A DNA stretch of 64,000 bases from Chitinivibrionales bacterium (GTDB lineage: Bacteria; Fibrobacterota; Chitinivibrionia; Chitinivibrionales; FEN-1185). The translations under genes were made by a program, and so were the position numbers. The DNA lies in assembly GCA_035516255.1 (NCBI GenBank), contig DATJAL010000049.1, forward strand, positions 1-64,000, in the 5' to 3' direction. A model generated the notes under the pieces. It had not been told where the DNA came from and made no database searches. It saw nothing but the letters and a program-made list of their open reading frames with translations. Positions 1 to 7,330 of the stretch are shown piece by piece. Numbering within the stretch: position 1 is the stretch's first letter; every line of letters starts with the position of its first letter.

Positions 1-186
1 GAGGAATAATATTTCTTCCTTTATTTTTTCCAGCGGCTTGTGGCCCTCGAGCCGCTGGCGGTAGCAGCCCCGGCAGTGCAGGTTGCAGATGTCGGTGATC
101 TCCACCCATCCCTGCGGATTGTCGTTGAGCGACCAGGGGAAGCGGTACAGGTCACGTTTGTCGGGATCGGGAATATGTTTGTTCAT
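1..186 (-). CDS. Radical SAM protein, N-terminal fragment (runs off left edge)
   Basis: Only the first 62 codons are in the window. The start ATG at 186-184 is preceded by an AGAGGA-type ribosome binding site about 8 bases upstream. Residues 34-41 read CNLHCRGC, the CxxxCxxC motif that ligates the [4Fe-4S] cluster of radical SAM enzymes, after a stretch ending in WVEITDI that is typical of the first beta strand of the barrel. The motif so near the N-terminus suggests a SPASM-type or small single-domain enzyme with no N-terminal B12 domain. The substrate cannot be told from this fragment. Family is secure from the motif; function is unknown. Confidence 0.8.
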   Translation of the reverse strand, partial: MNKHIPDPDKRDLYRFPWSLNDNPQGWVEITDICNLHCRGCYRQRLEGHKPLEKIKEEILFL

Positions 187-363
187 ATTGTTGCGTCCTC
201 TGTGAAAATGAAAAATTGAAACGCCGTTCCTGAACCGGGTTTTTCGCGGCAAGCAAGCGCCTATGAGAAAATAATAATTACTCTTGACCGGAAGTGAATG
301 AAGATAAAATTTTCCGCGTACAACGGGACGACGCACCCCTGCCGTGGGATTACCGAACTTTTA

Positions 364-732
364 TCAGGAACGTATCCACTGTTGGGCTTCCTCCATGGTC
401 CTGAAGACTTTAACGCTTGCGGGCAGCTTTGCAAATTCGGTGAAGACCTCATACATCCTCGCCAGACCGTAATCGGCGTCGCTTGAGGCGACAAGCGCGG
501 TCTTGCCGCCTTCACGTGAACGATAATGACTTTTAGCGGTTTTTGCCAGGTCCCGAACTTCATCGCCGGAAAGGTTCGACAGGTCGGCTTCGGTCAAGTT
601 CCAAATGATGTGGAGTGTCGGCGCGCCCTCGTAAAACGCCGCAATGGCATCGCGGATACCGTCAAAGGCGAGCACACCCTTGCTCACATACGTGGTGAGG
701 TTGCACTCTTTATTGACAATCACATTTGTCAT
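364..732 (-). CDS. SpoIIAA-like / STAS-type protein
   Basis: A 122-residue soluble protein without signal peptide or membrane segment. Its length and pattern (an early hydrophobic strand, the central 'HIIWNLTEADLS' strand-loop, 'KTALVASSDADYGLARMYE', and a C-terminal 'VFRTMEEAQQWI' helix) match the SpoIIAA-like family (STAS/CRAL-TRIO-like fold), whose members usually have unknown roles in bacteria and end in a similar EEA.xWL helix. It stands alone, 177 bases from the radical SAM gene on the same strand. Function is not assigned; the fold call is from remembered family features only. Confidence 0.6.
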   Translation of the reverse strand: MTNVIVNKECNLTTYVSKGVLAFDGIRDAIAAFYEGAPTLHIIWNLTEADLSNLSGDEVRDLAKTAKSHYRSREGGKTALVASSDADYGLARMYEVFTEFAKLPASVKVFRTMEEAQQWIRS

Positions 733-948
733 GCAATGCCTGCATCAAAGTGACAGTTGATCAATACAATCTCTTTTTATGAAAATAACTATCCGCCGCG
801 GGGGCCGCACCATTTTACCTTGGAGGGAGATTGTTATTTATTTCGTGCCGTTAATTCACCTTTGTAATCACCGATTCTTTTCGTCCTTTATTTTTCCCCT
901 CAATTCTCACCACCCGCAGGATCTGATCTCAATATGACTTTTGCACGT

Positions 949-981
949 GTCATTCCCGCGAAAGCGGGAATCCACCTTTTC
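949..981. repeat. Short dispersed repeat (CATTCCCGCGAAAGCGGGAATCC type)
   Basis: A perfect short palindrome, TTCCCGC-GAAA-GCGGGAA, with flanks that match a repeat found in very many unrelated bacterial genomes. It overlaps the 3' end of the neighbouring minus-strand gene and supplies that gene's last residues (GGFPLSRE) and stop codon. It may also fold as a hairpin in the mRNA. Confidence 0.75.
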
Positions 982-2686
982 CCGTCCACATAATTCTTGA
1001 TTCCGATGCACCAGCGACTTTTATAATATAAATACCCCGCGTTAAGTCGCTTATGTCAATATTTGCCTTGATACCTAGCGCCTGTTTTTTTATTTTCAAA
1101 ACGCCGTCCAGACCGTACACCGACACCATCCCCGGCCGATGGACAGTGATCACCCCATTGACAGGACCGGAAAACAGCTGACCTGCGCCGCTCCGCATCC
1201 TTGAAATTGAAGTCGTCACCGCCGTGTTGTTCGTAAGAATCAAGCTACCATAGGCAGGAACTGAGACCTGCGCGGTTACGGGTGTGAAGGTAATGGACTG
1301 CGGCGCGATTGCGCCGGCATTGGATACGCTCCCGCCGCCGCTCGTGGTGACCGTGTTCCAGTTATTTCCCGGGATCGCGTAATTCATTGCCGAGCCCGAG
1401 GTGTTGCACAGCACCATTCCGTTCTGGTAATCCCGCCTAAACAGCGACGACGCATCCGAGCCCGCCACCCGCAGGGCGCTGATGTCCGCGGGCACCGGGC
1501 TCTGATCGCCCAGGCTGATTTCGTATTCCGGGAACCAGCCCGGCGCGCCCGGCCCGAGGATGTTGATGAAGCTGTTCTCGTTTTTCACCAGCATGTACAT
1601 GCCGGTGCGGCGGTACCGCTCCGTCTGCGTGGTGTCGTAGAACTGCGCGATGAGGATCTTTCCCCTTCCGGTGAGGTGCTTGACGGCGCGCGACAACGTG
1701 AGGTACATGTCGCCGCCGGTCGCGTTGCCGAAATTTTCCATCATGGCGCCGTCGATGGTCTCGCCGGCGGCGCCGCCCTCCGTCCATACGGGATCGTACC
1801 AGCCGGTGGTCATCTGGTCGATGTTGGGAAGGATGAGAAAATCGGCGGAGGCGGTGTGGAACCGTTTGTAAATCGACTGCCAGTATCCGAGGTACTGGCC
1901 GTTCATCCAGGTCGCGAAGTCCCCGAGCGTGGCAACGGTGTAGCCCGCGGGACCGTACGGGCTCAGGTACCAGTTGAAATTGTGCGGCGCAGGGTCCCCC
2001 TGCTGCGGATGGTAGAGCCCGGGCACCATGGTCTCCACGCACACGTCGAAGAACGCGCCGTCGTCCTGCTCGCCCGTCATCCAGTTGATCGACACATCGG
2101 CAACGTACTTCTGCCAGTCCGCGTTTTCGAGGCACATGGTCCATTGCGGGTCGCCGTGCCAGACCCTGTTGTTGGAATCAACGCTGACGTAATGCTGGAA
2201 CATCTGCTCGTAGCGGCCGCTTCCCAACGCGATGCCGGCCGACGCGAGCCAGGGCACGAAGTTGTTGTCCCACTCCGACACCCACCCCTGCGGCGTGCAC
2301 GAGGTGATGGGAGTGGTACCGTGCGGAAGCGGGCAGTCGCTGTTGTTCTGCGGGTTGATGCCGTTTGACAGATGATAGATGATGCACAGAAAATCGGGAT
2401 TGTAGGCCCGGTAATCGCCCGCCTGCGACGCCGACATCTTCTGGCTCGCCGCGTAGTTCCGGGCGATGAACTGGATTTTTCCCGTGGGCATGCCCACGAG
2501 CTCGTCCGCCCATACCAGGTTGTATTTCTTCGTGGAGGGCACGTAGCGGTTTGACGGCAGCTTCATGGCCGCGGTGACGGGGGAAGGCGTGGTGCCGCCC
2601 GGCGGCCATGACTGGACCTGGCAAAATGCCGTATTGACAAATGATATTGCCATCAGGACGGTTGCGAAAGCAGCAAATGATTTCAT
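950..2686 (-). CDS. Secreted glycoside-hydrolase-like protein (GHL15-like) with C-terminal sorting domain
   Basis: 578 residues. Residues 1-22 form a signal peptide ending in NTAFCQ. The body (about 45-430) looks like a TIM-barrel glycoside-hydrolase-like domain: repeated strands end in acidic residues, such as 'DDGAFFD' near 210, 'LPNIDQ' near 295 and 'MMENFGN' near 330, a pattern known from the hypothetical glycosyl hydrolase families (GHL15, DUF-type barrels). A beta-sandwich follows, and the last about 75 residues (GVITVHRPGMVSVYG...LTRGIYIIKV) resemble the Por/T9SS-like sorting domain of FCB-group secreted proteins. The expected end would be near 'SRIMWTGK'; the final residues come from an inserted repeat. 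No clear ribosome binding site precedes the ATG. Substrate unknown; polysaccharide is inferred from the fold. Confidence 0.6.
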   Translation of the reverse strand: MKSFAAFATVLMAISFVNTAFCQVQSWPPGGTTPSPVTAAMKLPSNRYVPSTKKYNLVWADELVGMPTGKIQFIARNYAASQKMSASQAGDYRAYNPDFLCIIYHLSNGINPQNNSDCPLPHGTTPITSCTPQGWVSEWDNNFVPWLASAGIALGSGRYEQMFQHYVSVDSNNRVWHGDPQWTMCLENADWQKYVADVSINWMTGEQDDGAFFDVCVETMVPGLYHPQQGDPAPHNFNWYLSPYGPAGYTVATLGDFATWMNGQYLGYWQSIYKRFHTASADFLILPNIDQMTTGWYDPVWTEGGAAGETIDGAMMENFGNATGGDMYLTLSRAVKHLTGRGKILIAQFYDTTQTERYRRTGMYMLVKNENSFINILGPGAPGWFPEYEISLGDQSPVPADISALRVAGSDASSLFRRDYQNGMVLCNTSGSAMNYAIPGNNWNTVTTSGGGSVSNAGAIAPQSITFTPVTAQVSVPAYGSLILTNNTAVTTSISRMRSGAGQLFSGPVNGVITVHRPGMVSVYGLDGVLKIKKQALGIKANIDISDLTRGIYIIKVAGASESRIMWTGKGGFPLSRE

Positions 2687-2815
2687 ATGAGCGCCGCTCT
2701 AGAAATATGGAAGATGAGAAGACGGGTTTGTCGAGAGCTGACCGATGGTGCGTTACCTTATAATATAAGAAAAAGCTGCGTGTCGCGCTGCTCGCATAAC
2801 AACGATATAATTTTA

Positions 2816-2967
2816 GCGTTCCCCCACCTCGCGCATTCGTGCGAGGTGGAGTCGGCCCTCACTCCGGTCTCGGCTTCGCCTCGGGCTGCCGCGGCCCCTG
2901 TATGCCTGACGGCAAGGGCCGGGCAGCACCGCGCTTCAGCGCGGCCTCCGCTCCTGCCTAACGCCGG
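2816..2967 (+). repeat. GGCGTT-type palindromic intergenic element, copy 1
   Basis: About 150 bases beginning GCGTTCCCC, then a hairpin (CACCTCGC...GCGAGGTG), then a core GTCGGCCCTCACTCCGGTCTCGG, two further GC-rich hairpins, and ending CCTAACGCCGG. The same order of parts and very similar sequence occurs at 7068-7223 and, inverted, at 28374-28556. The first hairpin differs in sequence between copies while keeping its pairing. Confidence 0.8.
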
Positions 2968-3153
2968 ATAAAAGTAATCTTTCCGATTCTCTTTTTTTCG
3001 TCGCCATCAGCGCCGACCCTGAAACGTTAACAAATGGCGTGATGATACTATTTTCTTTTCATCCCCTCCGTGGTGCAGACGCGGCCGGAGGATTTTGGGG
3101 CGAGGACGAGTCCGCGTTTCCCGGAGGGAAATGCTTTAATAAATAATTTCCCT

Positions 3154-3260
3154 TGTTCCGCAGCCCCCCGAAGGCCGCGGCGAACTGCGGGGTGGTCGCT
3201 GCAGATCATCCCCTGGCCAGGGTCCGGGGCTGAAGACCCCGGGGCAGCGCAGACGGAACA
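3154..3260. repeat. GC-rich element with TGTTCCG/CGGAACA ends
   Basis: About 107 bases bounded by the inverted pair TGTTCCG and CGGAACA, with internal self-complementary blocks (CCGCAG...CTGCGG, CCGGGGCTGAAGACCCCGG). It resembles the GGCGTT-type elements in size, base composition and folded design but differs in sequence, so it may be a second, unrelated class. Confidence 0.45.
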
Positions 3261-3267
3261 CCGGATG

Positions 3268-3915
3268 TTATTTTATTTTAATCAATTTTCTCAACGCATC
3301 CAGCGGCACATACCCGTCATACCGCTTCCCATTAATAAAAAGCGTCGGCGTCCCGTCCACCTTCATTTTCTTCCCATCCTTAAGGTGGGCGTCAACAACG
3401 GCGCGGTGCGTTCCATTGCTCAGGCATTTTTCGAATGCCGGAACGTCAAGGCCGATTTGCCCGGCTGCAAATATAAATGTCTCGTCCGTCAACTCGGTTT
3501 TTGTATTAAAAAGTGCGTCGCTGTATTCCCAGAACTTTTTCTGGTCTGCCGCGCATTCCGAGGCCTCGGCTGCCTTTGGCGCGAGCGAGTGGCTCTTGAG
3601 CGGAAAATGGCGGTACACCCAGCGCACGTCGGCCTCCTTCATGACCGTATTCATTGACTGATGAAACTCGGCGCAGAAGGGGCATTGGAAATCGGCGTAT
3701 TCGATGACGGTGTTCTTCGCGTTCGGGTTGCCGCGCACATGGTCGGCAGGGAGCACCTTTGGCACCGGAAGAAACGCATAGCGTATGCCGGTGAAAAAAT
3801 AGGGGTCGCGCTGCTGCAGAACGAGGACGACGTTGGTGAGAATGCTTATGACAAGAAGGACGGCAAGGAACTTTTTTGAGAAGATTTCAGGTTTGTTCGC
3901 CTCCGCTGGGATCAT
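3268..3915 (-). CDS. DsbA-family thiol:disulfide oxidoreductase, membrane-anchored
   Basis: 215 residues from the ATG at 3915, chosen because an AAGGT sequence lies 8 bases upstream and the protein then starts just before its anchor. A single hydrophobic segment (about residues 15-33) tethers a periplasmic thioredoxin-fold domain. The active site CPFC is at residues 78-81 in a YADFQCPFCAEFH context, and the cis-proline loop (GTPTLFING) is near 190, both typical of DsbA/BdbD proteins. It would introduce or isomerise disulfides outside the cytoplasm. Upstream on the same strand, 80 bases away, is a gene for a cysteine-rich exported peptide, a likely client. Two additional cysteines are present in the helical insert. 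Confidence 0.85.
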   Translation of the reverse strand: MIPAEANKPEIFSKKFLAVLLVISILTNVVLVLQQRDPYFFTGIRYAFLPVPKVLPADHVRGNPNAKNTVIEYADFQCPFCAEFHQSMNTVMKEADVRWVYRHFPLKSHSLAPKAAEASECAADQKKFWEYSDALFNTKTELTDETFIFAAGQIGLDVPAFEKCLSNGTHRAVVDAHLKDGKKMKVDGTPTLFINGKRYDGYVPLDALRKLIKIK

Positions 3916-3995
3916 AGTAAACCTTAGAATAAATTGATCCGACGGAGACCCATCTTGTGCAAGGAAAAAAAATCCAGGAAAAACATGAACCTTAT

Positions 3996-4268
3996 TCACT
4001 GCCCGCTGCAATAGTCATACGTCGTGCATGGCGGATTGGTCGGGATGCTCTGGTAGCATTTGCCCGAGGCGCTCCCGGCGTTGCAGTGATATGGGTAGCC
4101 GTTCGGGCAGCATTTCTGCGAGCCGCTGCAATAGGTATTCCCCGAACTGCAGACCGGGGCAAGAGGGTTCACGCAACTGAGCCAGGCTATCACGAACAAC
4201 GAAAGCACCGGCGCCACGGCCAGTGCGCGGACCCAAAAACGAATCGCTGATTTGTTCTTTTTCTTCAT
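3996..4268 (-). CDS. Small cysteine-rich exported protein
   Basis: 90 residues from ATG 4268; GGAG lies 9 bases upstream, which fits this start better than the GTG two codons earlier. Residues 14-31 form a hydrophobic segment after a basic N-terminus, so it is exported or membrane-anchored; the Cys at its end (AWLSC) is only a poor lipobox. The rest has eight cysteines in about 52 residues, with a CC pair in 'KCCPNGYPYHC' that is reminiscent of granulin-like or knottin-like peptides. The gene is followed by a DsbA on the same strand, which suggests that its cysteines form disulfides. No family was recognised and no function is claimed. Confidence 0.65.
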   Translation of the reverse strand: MKKKNKSAIRFWVRALAVAPVLSLFVIAWLSCVNPLAPVCSSGNTYCSGSQKCCPNGYPYHCNAGSASGKCYQSIPTNPPCTTYDYCSGQ

Positions 4269-4465
4269 ATTCACGGTCTCCGTTCAAAGCACGTTGATTG
4301 GTTTTCCGTTGTTACATGACTTGCATCAAATGAAAATATACAGCGGAATTGAATTTTTGTCAACAATGGCAAGATATAAGTTGGCGGGTTGACCGTAGAC
4401 GGGTATACATGTTAAGCGTGCTGGAAAAAATCATAAGCCCATCTGTTTTGCAATGTGTCTACCTG

Positions 4466-6640
4466 TCAACACGTTTGCGTGTCAACCTTTACCGCATCAA
4501 CTATCCGCTCCCGCAATCTCGAATACCGTTCCACGGTCTCGTTGTTCCTCACCGCGATTGAAACGGCGCGCTGCGATCCCACCAGCACGCACAGGCGGCG
4601 CGCGCGCGTGATCGCGGTGTACAGAAGGTTGCGCTGCAGCATGATGAAATGCTGGGTCACCACGGGAATGACCACGGCCGGGAACTCGCAGCCCTGGCTT
4701 TTGTGGATGCTTATGCAGTACGCCCGCACCAGGTCGTCGAGGTGTTTCGGTTCGTACACGGTTTTCTGTTCCCCGAAATCAACCACGAGGTCGGTGTCGT
4801 CAACGATCTCGCTCACGATGCCGATGTCGCCGTTGAATACCCCGCGGTCGTAGTCGTTGCGCACCTGCATCACCTTATCGCCGACGCCGAACGCCGTGTC
4901 GCCGCGCCTGACCGCGCGGGGGTCCGGGTTGAGCGCCTGCGCGAGCAGCGCGTTGAGGTTCTGCGTGCCCAGGACGCCCTTGTGGATGGGCGACAGCACC
5001 TGGATGTCTGCCCGCGCGTCAAGCCCGTAGGCCGCGGGAAGGCGCCTGGACACCAGGCTGACGATCTCTCCGCAGCAGCGGTCGGGGTCGTCCTGCGGGA
5101 TGAAGAACAGGTTCCCGTCCTTGTCATTGGGGAATTCCGGCGCTCTCCCCGCGATGATGTCGTGCGCGGCGCGCACGATGGCGCTCTGCGCCGCCTGCCT
5201 GAACACCGTGGTGAGCCCGACGTGCGGGATTTTTCCCGACGCGATCATGTCGGAAAGCACGGCGCCGGGTCCGATGGACGGGAGCTGGTTGCCGTCGCCC
5301 ACGAACAGCAGGGCCGTGTCCTTCTTGACGGCCGCGAGAAAGCTCCGCGTGAGCAGGATGTCCATCATCGAGACCTCGTCCACGATGATCATGTCCGCGT
5401 CAACGGGGTTGCCGGCGTCCCGTGCGAATCGGTACCCGCCGGCGCCGGGCCTGAATTCCAGCAGGCGGTGGAGCGTGCTCGCGGCCAGTCCCGCGATGCT
5501 GCCCATGCGCTGGGCGGCCCTGCCCGTGGGCGCGGCAAGCGCCGCGACAATGGAATGCTCGCGCAGGAACGAGACGATCACCTGGAGCGTCGTGGTTTTT
5601 CCCGTGCCCGGCCCGCCGGTGAGCACGCTCACGCCGCTGGAAAGCGCGGCGTGAACCGCCGCGGCCTGCTTCGGGTCCGGGGCCCAGGCTGTTTTTTTGG
5701 AATACCTCTCGAGCCATGCCGCAATATACCTCGCGTCGTATTTCCTGACGGCGTGGTTCAGTTGGCCTGCGCGCTGCGCGAGCGCCTGCGCCACGGCGCA
5801 TTCGGCGCCGTACAGGTGCGGAAGGTAGATCCTGTCCTCGTCGTCGACAAGCGTCCCCTCCTTGACAATATGGTCAAGCGAAAACAGTACCTTGTCCTCG
5901 GGAACCTCGAGGATCTCGGCCGCGTGCGACAGCAGCGACGTTTTCGGCAGGTAGGTGTGGCCGTCGGCGGCCGCCTCGGATGCGACATAAGAAAGGCCCG
6001 CGCGGATGCGCTTGAACGTGTCATGGGCGAACCCGAGCTTCTGCGCGATGGCGTCGGCCTTCTTGAAGCCCACGCCCCACACGTCGTCGATGAGGCAGTA
6101 GGGGTTCTGCGATATTTTCTCCTTTGCCGCGTCGCCGTAGGCGTTGTAGATCTTGGTCGCCATGTTCACCGTGATCGCGCACTCTTGCAGAAACAGCATG
6201 AGGGCGCGGATGTGGCTTCTCCGGCGCCACGCGCCGATGATTTTCTCCAGCGTCTTCTTCCCGATGCCGCGCACCTCGAGGAGGCGCTCGGGCGTTTTGT
6301 CGAGTATGTCAAGCGTTTCCAGCCCGAACACGTCGATGATTTTTTTCGCGCGCACCGCGCCGATGTTCTCGATGAGGCCGCTTCCCAGGAGCGCGGCGAT
6401 GCCCTCGCGCGTGAGGGGCCGCACGGTCTCAAACGTTTTGACAACAAACTGCCTGCCGAATTTCGCGTGGAGCTCCCACTCTCCGGCCGCCGAAAGCGTC
6501 TCCCCCGCCTCCACCGCGGGCATGGTGCCCACGCACAACGCGGGCACGGCCGTGCCCGGCGCCTCGAGCTTGAGAACGGTGAAGCCGTTCTCCTCGTTGC
6601 GGAAGGTGATGTCCTTGACGATTCCCTGGAGCGTCTGCAT
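4466..6640 (-). CDS. recD2: RecD2-type (RecD/TraA family) SF1B DNA helicase
   Basis: 724 residues, the usual length for RecD2. An N-terminal OB-like region (1-75) is followed by helix-hairpin-helix repeats (about 80-200), then the helicase core: Walker A GGPGTGKTT at 342-350, Walker B DEVSMMD at 421-427, a motif III/IV region with VGDGNQLPSIGPG, and near the C-terminus the SH3-bearing 2B segment and 'ISIHKSQGCEF', the motif V/VI signature of the family. RecD2 works as a 5'-3' helicase in repair or recombination without RecBC. Start ATG 6640 has AGGAAA 9 bases upstream. The antisense strand carries very long open frames; these are composition artefacts. Confidence 0.93.
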   Translation of the reverse strand: MQTLQGIVKDITFRNEENGFTVLKLEAPGTAVPALCVGTMPAVEAGETLSAAGEWELHAKFGRQFVVKTFETVRPLTREGIAALLGSGLIENIGAVRAKKIIDVFGLETLDILDKTPERLLEVRGIGKKTLEKIIGAWRRRSHIRALMLFLQECAITVNMATKIYNAYGDAAKEKISQNPYCLIDDVWGVGFKKADAIAQKLGFAHDTFKRIRAGLSYVASEAAADGHTYLPKTSLLSHAAEILEVPEDKVLFSLDHIVKEGTLVDDEDRIYLPHLYGAECAVAQALAQRAGQLNHAVRKYDARYIAAWLERYSKKTAWAPDPKQAAAVHAALSSGVSVLTGGPGTGKTTTLQVIVSFLREHSIVAALAAPTGRAAQRMGSIAGLAASTLHRLLEFRPGAGGYRFARDAGNPVDADMIIVDEVSMMDILLTRSFLAAVKKDTALLFVGDGNQLPSIGPGAVLSDMIASGKIPHVGLTTVFRQAAQSAIVRAAHDIIAGRAPEFPNDKDGNLFFIPQDDPDRCCGEIVSLVSRRLPAAYGLDARADIQVLSPIHKGVLGTQNLNALLAQALNPDPRAVRRGDTAFGVGDKVMQVRNDYDRGVFNGDIGIVSEIVDDTDLVVDFGEQKTVYEPKHLDDLVRAYCISIHKSQGCEFPAVVIPVVTQHFIMLQRNLLYTAITRARRLCVLVGSQRAVSIAVRNNETVERYSRLRERIVDAVKVDTQTC

Positions 6641-6733
6641 ATTATAAATTTCCTGATTTCGGATTACAAATTTCGGATTGCAAATTCCAGAATGAAGATA
6701 TCAATGACCAATCTTCCTCCAGCTCCCAAAGAA

Positions 6734-6768
6734 TGTCATTGTGAGGAGCGGCGCGACAAAGCAATCTC
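6734..6768 (+). repeat. Dispersed repeat (TGTCATTGTGAGGAGCG... family)
   Basis: This 35-base block (TGTCATTG, then GAGGAGCG, then CGACAAAGCAATCTC) is a copy of a repeat known from many bacterial genomes, where it often appears in false translations as CHCEERRDEAIS. It lies in the spacer upstream of recD2 and has no coding role. Confidence 0.75.
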
Positions 6769-6794
6769 CATATCTTCTTCAGAGTATAAAATAG

Positions 6795-6823
6795 AAAAGG
6801 GTGAGAACCGTTCTCACCCTTTT
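6795..6823 (-). terminator. Rho-independent terminator of the COX24-like peptide gene
   Basis: A 13-bp perfect stem (AAAAGGGTGAGAA / TTCTCACCCTTTT) with a 3-base loop, followed on the minus strand by a U-rich run (TTTTCTATTTTA). It begins 15 bases after the stop codon of the 33-residue gene at 6838-6939. Confidence 0.85.
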
Positions 6824-6837
6824 CTTACTAGCGGAGG

Positions 6838-6939
6838 CTAGGCCTGCCAGGTCCTTTTCTTGTGGCGGCTCAGCCTTCTCTTCTTCTTCCGCTTGTGCCG
6901 GTTGATCTTGGCCTTGCGGTGTTTCTTGACACTTGACAT
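6838..6939 (-). CDS. AURKAIP1/COX24-domain peptide (mS38/bS22-like small ribosomal protein)
   Basis: A 33-residue, extremely basic peptide starting MSSVKKHRKAKINRHKR and ending RHKKRTWQA. The KKHR...KI..HK..KR.R..RHKK pattern is that of the AURKAIP1/COX24 domain, the C-terminal part of mitochondrial ribosomal protein mS38; equally short bacterial versions occur in Bacteroidota, and the mycobacterial bS22 is related. Such peptides bind small-subunit rRNA. It has its own strong terminator 15 bases downstream, so it is probably a single-gene transcript. A start at 6939 fits the family; the frame has no other reason to be so conserved. Confidence 0.8.
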   Translation of the reverse strand: MSSVKKHRKAKINRHKRKKKRRLSRHKKRTWQA

Positions 6940-7330
6940 ACAGGCATCGTCCTTTCGGGAAATGCGGTGATGAAAACAAAGCACACTATGGTATTATGAT
7001 AAATTTCGCGGGGGAGAAATGTCAAGAGGAGGTAATAATAAGATTTGCTTTGAAATTGTAGGGAATTGGGCGTTCCCCTGCCCTTCGTCAAGACGAAGGG
7101 CAGGGTCGGCCCTCCTTCCGGTCTCGGGCTCGCCCTCGGGCTGCCACGGCGCTAGGCCGCTGCGCGGCGGCGTCCGGGCGGCACCGCGCTCCGGCGCGGC
7201 CTCCAGTCCTGCTTAACGCCGGGCAGATAAGATCCGACCCATCCCTATTTTTCAGCTAACGCAAACCAACATTATGACAATTTTTGAATTGTTCCTGCTT
7301 CGATCTTCGTTGCCGACGGTTCGCCAGGAT
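6940..7330. other. Intergenic region, 391 bases, holding palindromic element copy 2
   Basis: Between the COX24-like peptide gene and the 3' end of the beta-helix gene. It contains the presumed promoter of the small peptide gene (not resolved) and the element at 7068-7223. No coding sequence could be supported. Confidence 0.65.
7068..7223 (+). repeat. GGCGTT-type palindromic intergenic element, copy 2
   Basis: Starts GGGCGTTCCCC, then hairpin TGCCCTTCGTC/GACGAAGGGCA, then GTCGGCCCTCCTTCCGGTCTCGG, then CTCGGGCTGCC, further hairpins, and ends CTTAACGCCGG. It aligns part by part with copy 1 at 2816-2967. The variable hairpins keep their pairing although their bases differ. Confidence 0.8.

Larger units (their letters stand above)
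2687..3267. other. Intergenic region, 581 bases, with two GC-rich palindromic elements
   Basis: Lies between the 5' end of the hydrolase-like gene and the 3' end of the DsbA gene. No convincing coding sequence is present; the open frames seen here cross the GC-rich elements and have no family resemblance. It holds the repeats at 2816-2967 and 3154-3260, listed separately. Confidence 0.7.

Noticed and set aside
4649-6841. A 730-codon open frame on the plus strand, antisense to recD2
   Set aside because: Runs exactly opposite a gene with clear helicase motifs; its translation is Arg/Val/His-rich with no motif. It is an effect of third-position GC in the true gene.
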